DNA from: Parachlorella kessleri
Lineage: Eukaryota > Chlorophyta > Trebouxiophyceae > Chlorellales > Chlorellaceae
Direction: 5' to 3'
DNA length: 64,000 nt
Assembly (NCBI GenBank): GCA_001598975.1
Contig: BBXU01001043.1
Span: 1 to 64,000 of the forward strand
Part shown: piece by piece, positions 1 through 10,876 of the stretch
How the letters are laid out: each line of letters begins with the position of its first letter
Numbering within the stretch: the first letter of the stretch is position 1
Notes under the pieces: generated by a model
The model's database searches: none
Seen by the model: only the letters and a program-made list of their open reading frames with translations
What the model was told of the DNA's origin: nothing
Program-made: the position numbers and the translations under genes

Positions 1-204
1 AAGGCATTTGCAAGTGGTGTGGTATGGTCATCAGGCTTTGCTGCCGGCCGGGAGGGCTATATGGTCCTCACAGCCACCCGCCCTTGCAGCTAGCTGGCCC
101 TTACCCCACATCCCCTCCACTGCTGCTGTGCCCAACCCCATGTGCGCACTGTAAGCATGTCAATGCCGCGCCACCCTACACCTGTTTTACTGTACAGGTC
201 TCCA

Positions 205-1649
205 CTAACCCGCCTCAGCAAGGGCCAGCTCAAATTGCTGCGCTGGGCAAGACCCTTGCTTGCGCCCGGAGCCAGCAGCGGGAAAAACTTCTAGACATAC
301 TTTTTCTAGTCCTATTGAGTATGCTGTGAGCACGCCCACCTGCAAAGCGCTTCTCCCTAAACTCTTTCCAAGGGATGGGCTGGTACACAGCCGGCCTGCC
401 AGCTGTAACGCAGCCCGGCAGCGGCGCTGTCACGGCATCTACTCGGGGGTTGAAGAAGAAGGGCGCAGAATAGCGCGGCTGCCGGCCCTGGGTAGCCCTC
501 ACTCGGTGGAGGGGGGCCTTTATCAAGTCATTGGTAAGGACCTGCGCATGGGCACCCTCAGAGCCCTAGTTGGCCCCCTGGATACGCATTAACTGTAGAT
601 GGCAGACTCAAGGGTAGGGATGGGTGCAAGGATGGTACGCCGCTGCCTGTTGCTTGGCGGCGAGCCTCCTGTCATCAGTCAGCGGTGCAGGCTCTGATAC
701 CTAGAAGCTCTGGGACGGCAGCAGGACAATGTGGCACGCCCCACCCCACCCCATACCACTCAGACAGCTGACCGCCACACCCAGGCGCATTGCCGCGAGT
801 CTCCTCCTTCCCCCTCACACCTGCGCCTGGTCGCCTACATTGATTGTCAGGGCGCCCCGGATGGGTGTGACCAGGTGCCACCGCCCCTCTTTAAAAAACT
901 CTAGCCCCGGCACCTCGGGGTCTTGCACCAGGATGGTCAGGAAGCCAGCATCTGCCAAATAAGGGGGGGGGGGAAGGCTGAACATGGACGCAGGGGTGCC
1001 CTCGGGTAGGGGCTGTCGAGAGGGGAGGTGACTGGTCGGCCTGACAACCATGTTAACTCACAGACGCTATTGCTCACAAGGTCGGTTGTGGGGTTGGCTG
1101 AAGAGCTTCGTTGCGTGCAGGAAGTGGCACTTCTGGTTAGAAATCGCTTACCGATGCAGCGGGTCAGTCGAGTTCACCCCTATCTCATTTCTATTTGTAA
1201 ATGCCTGCCCCCATCAACACAAACTTTCTTCACAATGCATGGGTGCAAAGGCCCGGCCCTCACCTGTATGATGGTGCACCCCCAGCCCTTGCTTCCCCTC
1301 TGGCGTGGCAGGGTAAAAGTTCAGCCGCAGAAAGCTAGTATGGTGCCCCTGCAGCACGCTCGACCAACAAATAGCGCCCCCTCCTTGACAGCTGCCAGGA
1401 ACTTGTGAATTTTGAATGATAGATAGCAAGGAGGGTGAGTCCGCCCTCAGTTTTCCTCCATCCAGCTGTCAAGGCGTGGGGAATGCTAGTTCTTACACAG
1501 GTTGCATACAACATTCAGCCTCCCCCCCCACCCTCCCGTCTGTAGAAGCTTAGGTAATTCACGTCCTTGTGCAGGTATTGAACAGTCGCGTACAGGCTGT
1601 GCACGCCCCCAGCGTCTGCACCTCACGGCTGCTGCCTATCTAGCTTGGC

Positions 1650-1735
<86 letters not shown>

Positions 1736-2862
1736 GAGTGAGTACCTGGAAGAAGGGGCGCAATGTGTCTGGCGGGAGGTCCAGCCCCAGGCTCAGCGCC
1801 TCCAGGAGCTTGAAGCTGGCTCGGCTCATCTCCTCCATGCACTGCTGCAGCACCCGCCGGAACTCAACCTGCGTGGGGGGGTTCCAGCAAGGGCAGAACA
1901 CATACATGCCGCTGCCTGGATAGTGGTTGAGGCAACATGTAGTGCGGAGGCCTGCCATGCACGTTGACTGACCCTGCTGCTCCAGGCCAAGACGTGTTCA
2001 GCGTTGGTCCACCGCAGCGACTCCAACCAAACCCTCCCAGCATGGCACCCCGCCTAGGAAGCCGACCTCTCCAAGGGTGGAGCGACTCACACCGACACAC
2101 ACAGGCGCGGGACCGCCCCTGCCAGCAATAACTACTTTGGACTCGCAGGGCAATGTTCACACCGCCCGGTAGGCCATACCTGACCCTCAGGCCACTGGTT
2201 GGGCGCCACAAAGTTAGCCTCCCCTGCGATGCTGTCGTCATACAGGCAGTCAAACCCCTCCTTGAGGTCCAGCGCTTGCTTGGTGAACTCATCATTAAAA
2301 TAGCCGTTCGGGTTGTCTTGGGTGCGCTTCACCTGTGGCGGCAGTAGGCAGCAGGTGGACTGCGTATTGCTCTCAGGACTTCCTCTACCGCGGACTTCCT
2401 GCCACAACCAGCGGTGGAGGCCAGGCAGGTGGGGCAGAAGTCGGCGACAGCAAGACAAGCCTTGCTGAGGTCACACACAGCCAGCTGATGGTACCTTCTG
2501 TTTGGTCGCCAGTGGGAGTGCAAAGAAGCCTCGCATGGCCGCCTGCAGTGCGTATCAGATGAAGCCTTCTTCTTCTTGCTTTTCTTCTTCAGCTGGACCA
2601 CTGTCAGACTGCTGGTACAAGGTGTGACACCCAGTGCTCCTGTGTTGCAGCTACACTGCCTAGGCACACTTCATCTTGGGGTTGCCAACACGCATACCTC
2701 TAACTCATCCAGCAAGCGAATGCTCAGGCCATGGTTGACCAGCTGGCAGAACCCAAAGTCTCTGGCCGCCTGGGCTATAGCGTGTGCCAGGCTGCTTGGA
2801 GGAAGGGTTTGGTTGTTCTCTGTGCTCAGGAACTGCTGGGCATCGATCACAGGCGCCTCCAT
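205..2862 (-). CDS. 2-oxoglutarate/Fe(II)-dependent oxygenase (isopenicillin-N-synthase-like)
   Basis: Eight exons give a 314-residue protein: 2862-2698, 2542-2495, 2332-2180, 1868-1746, 1348-1264, 951-821, 541-340 and 242-205. All phases agree and the length is typical of the family. The N-terminal DIOX_N-type part (MEAPVIDAQQF, RDFGFCQLVNHG) is followed by the double-stranded beta-helix core. Iron ligands are H190 and D192 (HTD, the Asp created across an intron) and H247 (APLHRV). The 2OG-binding RxS motif is RYS at 258-260. Such enzymes couple oxidation of a small-molecule substrate to decarboxylation of 2-oxoglutarate; the substrate cannot be read from sequence. The start is the first in-frame ATG; an upstream GTG was not used. 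No transit or signal peptide is evident, so it is probably cytosolic. Its promoter is shared head-to-head with the CHI-like gene 268 bp away. The last exon (12 codons) is the least certain. Confidence 0.9.
1649..1736. repeat. (CAGC)n tetranucleotide microsatellite
   Basis: About 22 nearly perfect tandem CAGC units. On the gene strand it is a CTGG repeat lying about 10 bases inside intron 4 of the 2OG oxygenase, just after the donor at 1745. Open frames through it (Ala-Gly-Trp-Leu or Pro-Ala-Ser-Gln repeats) are artefacts of the repeat. Confidence 0.95.
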
Positions 2863-3130
2863 TTGCGTGGGCTGCACTGGCTGGGTGTTTCACTCGACAC
2901 CTACTTGAGGCTACCCACCAAAAGTTATGTCACCCTTAAGTGATCAACTGCAACACACTCTAAGAGTTGACACAGGGGCTTTGCTGAGCTCGTACCAGCT
3001 GGCCAAGCAAAGTTGATATTACGTCTCGGCGCGCTCCCGCGGAGTCGAAGGAAATAGGACTTCCTATCTAGCACCAGTCTTGATCCGAGCCAATCAACCC
3101 TTGTCAGTAGTGTTGCTAAGCTAGTGAGCT
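2863..3130. promoter_or_regulatory. Short bidirectional promoter region
   Basis: 268 bp separate the divergent start codons of the 2OG oxygenase and the CHI-like gene, so both promoters and both 5' UTRs must fit here. I see no clear TATA box or known operator. Confidence 0.5.
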
Positions 3131-4810
3131 ATGGTTCACTTCGTCAGTAGTGATCTCAATGCCAGCTTATTAGAGAGCCCCAGCAGCAGCCACCCAAGAC
3201 GCTCGCCACAGCACGTCTTGCGCCTTCCCTTTGCCAGTCTTGGCGCCGGTCTGTTGTGTGCGTCTGTCGTGTCGCAGGCAACTGTAGTGAAGGAGCCCCA
3301 CACAGAAACTGCGTTCCCTGGGGAGTTCTGTTATGTTACAAAGACGAGATGTCCTAGAATAGTGGGCACAGGGTGAGTGCTAGCACAAGCTGCACTAGAT
3401 GAAACTTGCTTTCTGTTCAGCACATGCACACCCTCTACCAGGGCAGGCCTACATCCAGGGGCGCGTGTGCGTGGCACAGGGTGCGAGCTAAGAGGCTGCT
3501 GGGGATCAAGAACATAGACGTCTACGCGATGGCACTGTATGTGGATGCTGATGGGGCTAGGGGGGTGCTGGCCCACAAATTCCGGGGGGCTGCGCCTGAC
3601 CAGCTAGCCAAGAACCAGCAGCTATTCGACGGTAAGTAGTGCCTGCCCTCTGCAATACATCAGTAGGGACCCTTCAGTCGCATGCCTCGTGCTGCTTGGC
3701 TGTTCAAAGCAGGGCCGGCCCTTCCTGTACGCATGCATACATGCTAGTAGGTGCAGCAGCCTACCTATGCTTCTCGCGCTAACCCCGGGCATGCTCCGCT
3801 GGGAGCATGTTTTCTCTCACCCTGTGCACGGCGGCCAATACCTTTCTTACCTGCAAATCTCCGTCCCATGAGTTCTGCTGGCTCCATGGACGTTTGAATG
3901 TGTGTAATGTAATGCTTTTGTCACAGAGCTGGTGGCGGCAGAGGGGGTTGAGAAGACCTTGAGCCTGGTGATGACGTCCGGGCTGGTGAAGCGTGAGAAC
4001 TTTCTGCATGCGCTCGCTGAGCGCCTCGAGCCTCCCTTGAAGAAGGCAAGGCGCTGCAGCAGTGTGGTGCCTGCGGCACAGTCTGCCTGTCATGGGGGTA
4101 TGCTGTGTGAACTGCGTGGCTGTGGAATCGTTGGCTTACCCATACGGCACTGCTTGAGGGGTCGAGGGTTGGTGCTAAGCAGCAGAAGCTGTGGCTGCTT
4201 ACAAGAAGGCTGAGTGTTGCTGCGCCCTATCACTGCCGCAAGGTCTATGCTGCGTTCCTTGCCGCTGACCGCTCCCTCTCGCCCACCTCTGCAGGCGGGG
4301 GATACGACATCTTTGGAGCTCTTCAAGCGGCTTTTTGATGGTGTGGAGTTTAGGAAGACCCTGCCTCTGGCCTTCACTGCCACCAGGAAGGGCCTAGTCA
4401 CCCAGGTGGACGGCAAGGAGGTGAGTCAGGCGCTCCAAACATGAAGCAAGTCAGGGGCCCCGGTAGGAAGAAGCTGGGCAGTATTTGGTTTCAGGAATGG
4501 TCCCCACTTGCCTTTCATTGCAAGACAGGGCTGGCATTGGGGAAGATTCTGAGGCTCTCCACTGCATCTTCAGTGGATACGAGACTGAGCTGGCATGCTG
4601 CGCCTTAGCAGTCGTGCTCTCTGCAGGTGTGCAGTTAGAGCTGGTGTGCCTGTAGCTGACGCGGCATGCAAAGCACTGCTGCAGGTGGGCGTGGTGCCAT
4701 CCAAGCAATTCGTGCGGGCTTTCTTCGACATGTATATCGGCAGTGACCCCGTCTCAAAAAGCGCCAAGGACAGCTTCGGCAAGGGCCTTGCCAGCATGGT
4801 GCTGGCGTAA
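3131..4810 (+). CDS. Chalcone-isomerase-like protein (fatty-acid-bin­ding-protein type)
   Basis: Five exons encode 254 residues: 3131-3372, 3480-3631, 3927-4045, 4295-4420 and 4685-4810. The CHI fold is recognisable from IKNIDVYAMALYVDADG, then LVMTSGLVKRENF, and the C-terminal KQFVRAFFDMYIGSDPVS. Residues 1-60 are rich in Ser, Ala and Arg and look like a plastid transit peptide, as in plant FAP-type CHI proteins, which bind fatty acids in the chloroplast stroma rather than isomerising chalcones. I infer a lipid-binding role; true chalcone isomerase activity is unlikely in an alga but cannot be excluded. Intron 3 (4046-4294) must start with GC: only the AAG|GCAAGG donor keeps frame into AGDTTSLELFKRLF, and the nearby GT at 4096 leads to a stop. 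Transcribed divergently from the 2OG oxygenase. Confidence 0.9.
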
Positions 4811-6769
4811 ATCATGGGTGGAAGCTGCCTTGCATAGTGTTGGGTGTGCGGGGGAACCTGCGATCTGCATGCACGGGCGGTGGGCGGGAGCTTTGCAACA
4901 CAGCTGAGTGGATGGGATGGCGCATCAAAGCATTGAGGTGCGGGGAATCAACGATTTATTGCAGCTTGGTGTGCTGCGGAGAAGCATCTCTGTTCACCAC
5001 GCTCCCTAAGTTGGATGTGGACTTGGAAAGTCGTTAGAGAGGAAGTGCTGCATGCGGGACCTTGGCTGTGGTTGATGTGCTGCTGCACATCCTACTGCTT
5101 GACATTCAGCTGTGGTTTTGTCTACGTTCTTGCAATGCTGTTTCGCGCTAGCTCGTTGGCATGCGTTCAGACACAGTGAGGTTAAACTTGCTGCTGCGAA
5201 GTCTCCAACACCAGGCCGTGCATTCACCGCTTCAAGACCAGAACTAGGAGGATAGCAACCTGCATTAAGCACAAGGAGCGCAGTGCGTTACGACCACCCA
5301 GCCGCTATCGCAGGATCTTGCTAAAGCAAATCCCTTACAGTGCTCACAATTTTATTGAGGTGCAGTAGAGCACAGCATACGTAGACCTGCCACATTTGCA
5401 TGGTGCACACTGCCACCAACTTCAGCAACGACAACTCAGCGTGAACCTCGGCACTTACGAGCAGGACATGGGTGGCCGAAGGGGCAAACCCAGTTGCTGA
5501 CCCAAAGGACGCGTCCAACCTGCAGAGGGGCATGCATGTCAGGCCAGAGATCAGGTGAACAAGCTTAGTCACATAGGAAGCCACTGGCATACCATTCCTG
5601 AGCATGCCTTGCTGGCAAAACCACTGCCCATACTGCCCGCCCCAGGGGCTGACGCATAGGTACAGGCTGCATTGGAGCGGTGCCGCTTTCCTTGTGTCAT
5701 GTGGTGCATCACTGTTCACTCCCTGTGACCATAATAGTGTCTAAGGATGATGCATATGCGTATGTCTGAACACTGGCAACACTCGCATTGCCCAGTGATA
5801 TAATCAATGCAGGCTGCCCCTGCACTGCCATGCACTGTCAGTTGCCTCCCTTACTCCCCAACCTGGGACCCAGCTCCTCACCAAGACAACACCTTCTTAA
5901 GGAGGGGCCGGGCTTGCAGAAGCAAAGGGTTGCCAGTCTTGGAGTTTACCAGCTGGGTGAAAGCGCCATAGAAGACCTGCCAGCACCAACGGCAGGTGGG
6001 CTTTACTGGTTCTGGCACCTGCACCCCCCGACGTTTTGCACTGTGATCAAGCTGCTCAATGGTCCCCCAGTTACCTTGAAGTTCTGCAGAGCAAGAACAG
6101 AGAGCAATATGTATGCAGTAGGTGCGAGGACGACACCTAGTGGAAAGAACTGTTCCAGCATGGCACCGAACAGAGTGCTGAAATTAAACGAGTATGATTG
6201 TTCTCCTCACAAGATTCGTGCCAAGTTAGTGGGGGAGAGCATGGGTGCAACCTTGGTCGAAGGCGCTACCATGGTAGCGCGCTCGCAGCCCACCCCCCAC
6301 ACTGCTCTTGAGCCCCATGGTACGCCTTCTACCACATGCTGGAGGTGTTTCGTTGATCTGCTGCTCACGGTCCTCGCAGCAGATCGCAGAGCACCCAGCT
6401 GATGCCGACCCCGCTACCTGCAGTCACACTAGAACACATTGCAACACACACCACAGTTGTAGCCAAGAGGCTCACGACTTTGCTAAAGGCGCCGGATGTG
6501 GCTTACCTTGCCTGCACGCTGGCTTGGATTTTTCACAAGCACTAGCCCAAGGCTAGCTGCTTTGACAGGCGCAAGCTGGCTGGCGTGCAAGGCGACAGCC
6601 ACGCAGTGGCACGCATACAGCACCACCTCAGCTGCAAGCACTTGCAATGTGCTTGAACCCTGGCAGGCTGAAGGGCTGCCCTTAGAGCAGGCGCGAATGC
6701 TGACCGCTGCTCGTTTGCTGCCACGAAGTGCAGCGGCGTAAGTGAGCAAGGGTGGTGCAGCACTTGCAG
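4811..6769. other. Intergenic stretch, perhaps with an unresolved first exon of the Rieske gene
   Basis: It holds the 3' flank of the CHI-like gene and the 5' side of the Rieske oxygenase. The Rieske coding exon at 6770 is preceded by an in-frame stop at 6743, so at least one upstream exon ending in phase 0 is needed. The open frame from ATG 6496 (rich in Ser, Thr and Ala; MWLTLPARWLGFF) is a candidate, with a weak AAT|GTGCTT donor near 6650. A second candidate starts at ATG 6317. Other open frames here (for example 5788-6402) resemble no protein I know. Confidence 0.4.
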
Positions 6770-9700
6770 GCTTCAAGTCCACCCTCGTCCTGGTACACCT
6801 CTGAGACAGCGCTGCGGGCTGAGACTGACAGAGTCTTCCGCACTAGCTGGCAGGTGGGCTTCTCGGCTCGCTGGCATGCTGTCCGGAGGCAGGCTGCAGC
6901 CTGCACCTCACTCCGCTGCTCTGCCCTGCGAATGTAGTGGCCTGACTGTGCAGCCTCCTGTGTTGGCCTCCTCCTCTGCTGCTCCTATTTGCAGTTGCTT
7001 GGGCACACCAGCCGACTAGAAAGGGAAGGCGACTATTTCACAGGTCAGCTCTTCCCAGCGGCACCCTTCCTGGCTTGCAAGGACCAACAGGGCCACATAC
7101 GAGCCTTCCACAATGTGAGCAGATGCTAGGAATCGTGGCAACATGAGCAGATGCTAGGACTCTCCTGCTTGCCTTCGGCATCGCCCCCTGATGTTTCCTG
7201 CTGTTTATGCCTCTGGCTTGTGTCCCCCTGGTGTTTCCTGCTGTTCATGCCTCTTGCTTGTGTCATACGACAAGCGCTGGATGCTCTTGCGAGCAGCCAA
7301 GGGAGAAGTTGCGCTAGCTAGACCTTGTGCCCCTGTTGCTACCGCAATGCTGGACTGCAAACAAGTTCTTGTCCACAGCATGAAGCCAAGAAGTCCTAGC
7401 ATTGTTCCTACAGGTCTGCCGGCACCATGCAGCTGCAGTGGCGGCAGGCAGCGGGAACACAGACTGCTTCAGCTGCCCCTACCACGGCTGGACCTACGGC
7501 CTAGATGGCCGGCTGCTCAAGGCAGTGGGCTTGAAGGGCATCCAAATGTTCAAAGCGGCGGAGAGTGGACTTGCCCCGCTGCAAGTAGCTAGAGTTGGGC
7601 CTTGGATCTTTGGTGTGGTTGGCTCTGGGAGGTAGGACACGGGTCCGCATTCGCGCTACTGCTCTTGTTCTCATGCGTCACAGACAAAAAGGCCACCATA
7701 TGCATCCGTAGCAAGTGGCCTCAGCAGCTCAACTGAGCTTGTGAATAGACCTCGTGCAGTCTCCTCCTGCCTTGTTGACAGCCACCCTGCTCGCTCAGTG
7801 CAGGGATGCTGATGTGCTTCCCCAGCTGGAGACTTGCTTGGGCCCGGAGGGGCTGCGGGCGCTAATGGGCAGCGGGGCCTGCCGCGAACAAATGGTGCAT
7901 GTGGCCAGCCGAGTGTATCCCATTGGCTGCAACTGGAAGGTGTTCTGCGACAACTACCTGGTGGGTGAGAGTGAGGGGTAGAGAAAGGGATGGCTGTGAG
8001 GCGTCTGATTGGCGAACTGTGCGCCACGTGTGCATTCCATTCTGGTCGGCAGGCTGGCAAAAGCGCCTAAGCAGTCTCCCGAAGTTGGAAGCTAGGAGGC
8101 CGCTGCGCCTTGGCAAGCTGGTTGTGAGTTGCCTGCTTTTTTATTGTTTGATGAGCACACCTGAGGTAATGTTCATGGGCAAGCACGGTGTTTGAGGTGC
8201 TGTATTTCGCAGAACTCAAGATTTCAGATTTTCGGCAAAAACATGACAACAATTGAACAGCCATAACATGCCATGCTCCATGTGTACATGCTGCACCATT
8301 TGTACCGCTGCCACTGTAAGTCTACCGCAGGATGGCGGCTATCATGTTGCAGTGGCACACCCAGACCTGGCTGCCAGCTTGGATCTGGCATCGTACACCA
8401 GCAATGTGTATGAGACTCTTTCTATCCAGTCCTGTCAGCCACGCAGCGAAGGCGAGCGGTTGGCAGGTAGGGAAACGCAGCATGCACCACGGCCTGACGT
8501 TGACCCTACTAACATTTCATAAGCATGGCTGGTTCCCTGAGGACGGTAGAGCGCCAGCCTAGGTGGCACCTACTTATTCTAGGAGTTACAAATTACTTTT
8601 TTAGAAGTTCATTTCCATCTTAAATTACATTTTTAAAAGTTGCTAGTGCCAGATTATCATGGGAGTTTTCAATTTGAGCCTCAGGCTTGTGATCTTGGAG
8701 GCTTTGCGAGTCACGTGCTAACCCCCCACTGACAGGCCAGGCCGGCAGAGGTCCAAGAGGCTGCTGCTGCTGCTACTCCTGCTTGCAGGCGGGCTTGATG
8801 CGGCCTATGCCTTTATCTTCCCCAATATCATGATCAACAGCTATGGCCCATGGATAGACACCAACGTGGTGCTGCCCACAGGTCCAGAGAGCTGTAAGGT
8901 AGTCCCTGCTGGTGCTTCCTGGGCAGTCAGCGCTGTGGGCTTGATCGCTTACGTTGCTACACAGTGAGGATTTGCGGTATTGTGAAGAGGGAGTGAAAGG
9001 TGACCTGTACAGACAGGCCTGGATGCAGATGTGTGCCTGCCGCACTGTTGCTTTCGGTGTTCCAGAAGGGTCTGTGTGTGTCCTGCACTGCCTTGCGAGA
9101 CTTGCCGCCCAACAAAAGTGCAGAAGGCTGGCTGGTTGCCAGGAGAAAGCACCCCCCATGCCTGCCCAGCTGTAGGTCATTTTCGACTACTATCTTGAAC
9201 ATAGCCGTGCCCAGGATAAGGACTTTGTTGCTGCCAGCCTTGCTGCCAGTGACCAAGTGCAGCAGGAGGACATTGGCTTGTGTGAAAGCGTGCAGCGTGG
9301 GCTTGCCTCCCCAGCGTACGATGTCGGCAGGTGCGATGGGGCAGGTGGCTGTGGGCATGCAAATCTGGCCCTCACGCAGCTGCTGACACCCCGTCAAACT
9401 GCTGTCCAACCTCTTGCTGTCACGTGCATTCCACCCTAGAGTGGTCCTTGGGGACCCGCAATAGTTCTTGGTGCCTGACTCGGGAAGCATCCACCCACAC
9501 TCGGTGTAAATGGTGCACAGCTGAGAGTCACCTCTTGGCAAAATGGCAGAAGGGTGTCAGCGCAGCAGCTGGGGTGTTGCAGTTGCAAGAGCCTCCTTGC
9601 TTGTTAACTGGCATACTGCTTTAATTAAGGTGCCTGGGCAAGTCCCAATGGTGGCAAGTTTTCTGTCACTGCTCCATGAATGGGAGCCGTCCTGGGGTCG

Positions 9701-9914
9701 GGGCGTTATAGGAGATAACCTTCCATATCAAATTTATCAAATTGAGACCAGCAGTGGGCCACTCCATGTCCACCCTGTTTAATGGTGCCCGTTGTAAGCT
9801 GCATGCAGGTATGTCCCTAGATTTGAGGGAGCCATGCACCACTTCCACCGGCTATTGAACGGCAGCATTGACAAAGTCATGACCCCGGCCATTGATGGAA
9901 TGGTGCTGATGTAG
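6770..9914 (+). CDS. Rieske [2Fe-2S] non-heme iron oxygenase, choline-monooxygenase-like
   Basis: Eight exons were placed (6770-6853, 6995-7114, 7414-7631, 7804-7960, 8331-8466, 8789-8898, 9176-9330, 9809-9914), giving 361 residues; the first exon is unresolved, so the N-terminus is missing. The opening (SSWYTSETALRAETDRVFR, then LLGHTSRL and EGDYFTG) matches choline monooxygenase and related ring hydroxylases. Counting from 6770, the Rieske cluster ligands are C70, H72, C89 and H92 (CRH...CPYHGW). The mononuclear iron histidines are H198 and H203 in DNYLDGGYHVAVAHP, a signature split by intron 4. FPNIMINSYGPWIDTN follows as in choline monooxygenase. Family members use electrons from ferredoxin, in plants within the plastid; choline-to-betaine-aldehyde oxidation is plausible but the substrate is unproven. 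Introns contain tandem repeats (7115-7265) and a dispersed repeat near 8985. Confidence 0.88.
7115..7265. repeat. Two short tandem duplications inside an intron
   Basis: Intron 2 of the Rieske gene contains GAGCAGATGCTAGGA twice (about 7117 and 7145). It also has two copies of a roughly 42-bp unit built on TGTTTCCTGCTGTT...GCCTC...GCTTGTGTC (about 7188 and 7230). Confidence 0.75.
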
Positions 9915-10876
9915 CCTGGCGTTCAGAGCATCAGTATTTCGTCTCGTACCATGTTGTCAGCAATGCAGCTTTACTGACATGTTGCTAAAAGCCATCCAGG
10001 CACCATGTTACAAGTTCTGCAATCCACGAGTGGGGCAGCAGAGACTACCTACTTGTGTCAGTGGTGACGTCAATCAACACTATATTTCTATTTCCTTCCT
10101 GGACAACAACACCTCACTGTAAGGACACTTCCCTGTGTGCGCATGCTAGTAACAAGAGGTGACTATCATACAGGGCCTAGGTGCCACCAAACGCCTACAG
10201 CTCGTACGCTGACGCAAATCTCGACTGCACCACACCCCCTTCCCCACCTAATCCAGGCAATTTACAAGATGGCTACACGGCTCTCATGCAGGCTTTGCAG
10301 TGCTTCCTGAGTAGTATATATAAAATGTGAGCGCGTCGGCCCCTAACAATGCTACAACTCTACGCATGCATTGCATTACCATGAAATGAATTTGCAGTGC
10401 ACCAAGGTACACTTCCTCACCCGCCTACATCCTTCCTTGCGCCGCAACCAACACCCGAACCAGTCCATACCAGAGCGCCAGCACAACACCCATTTCTGGC
10501 TTACATAAAAGTTGAGGTCGGGGCAAGCCCCACTCATCCTCTTGCTGAGCATGTGACATTTGTTGCGCGGTCATTCAATCACAGTCATCCCTAACAGTCC
10601 TGTGGTTTAAACCCAGCCATCCTTAGCAGCCTCAGAGGAGTCAAGGCCGGCAAAGGCCCACCGATGCCCTCTCTCAGAAACACGTCCTAGGCACAACCAA
10701 CTCCAAGATCATCTGCTGCATCCGGCTTTGCTTGATATACACGCCCGTTGCACCTCTCTTCCTCTAACTATGCTTGCCGCCAGAGAGTCCCTTACCGCAC
10801 TACCCCACCACCAGTTCCTGTGCCAACCCCCAGTCGCGCACACACTCCCACCTGGGCAGCCCTGCACACCCCAGAC
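9915..10876. other. Convergent intergenic region
   Basis: It lies between the 3' ends of the Rieske oxygenase (+) and the J-domain/ferredoxin gene (-). A TGTAA near 10117 could serve the Rieske gene. Reverse TTACA motifs near 10501 and 10262 could serve the opposing gene. No gene is visible; the A+T-rich GTATATATAAAATG near 10315 does not precede any recognisable coding sequence. Confidence 0.5.

Noticed and set aside
1623..1958. Open frames through the CAGC array coding for repeated AGWL or PASQ units
   Set aside because: They result from the microsatellite, which has no stop codon in several frames. The real exon ends at the donor at 1745.
5788..6402. 204-residue plus-strand open frame in the gap before the Rieske gene
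   Set aside because: No domain, unconvincing composition and no splice support.
10312..10330. TATA-like GTATATATAAAATG
   Set aside because: It lies between two convergent 3' ends with no coding sequence after it.
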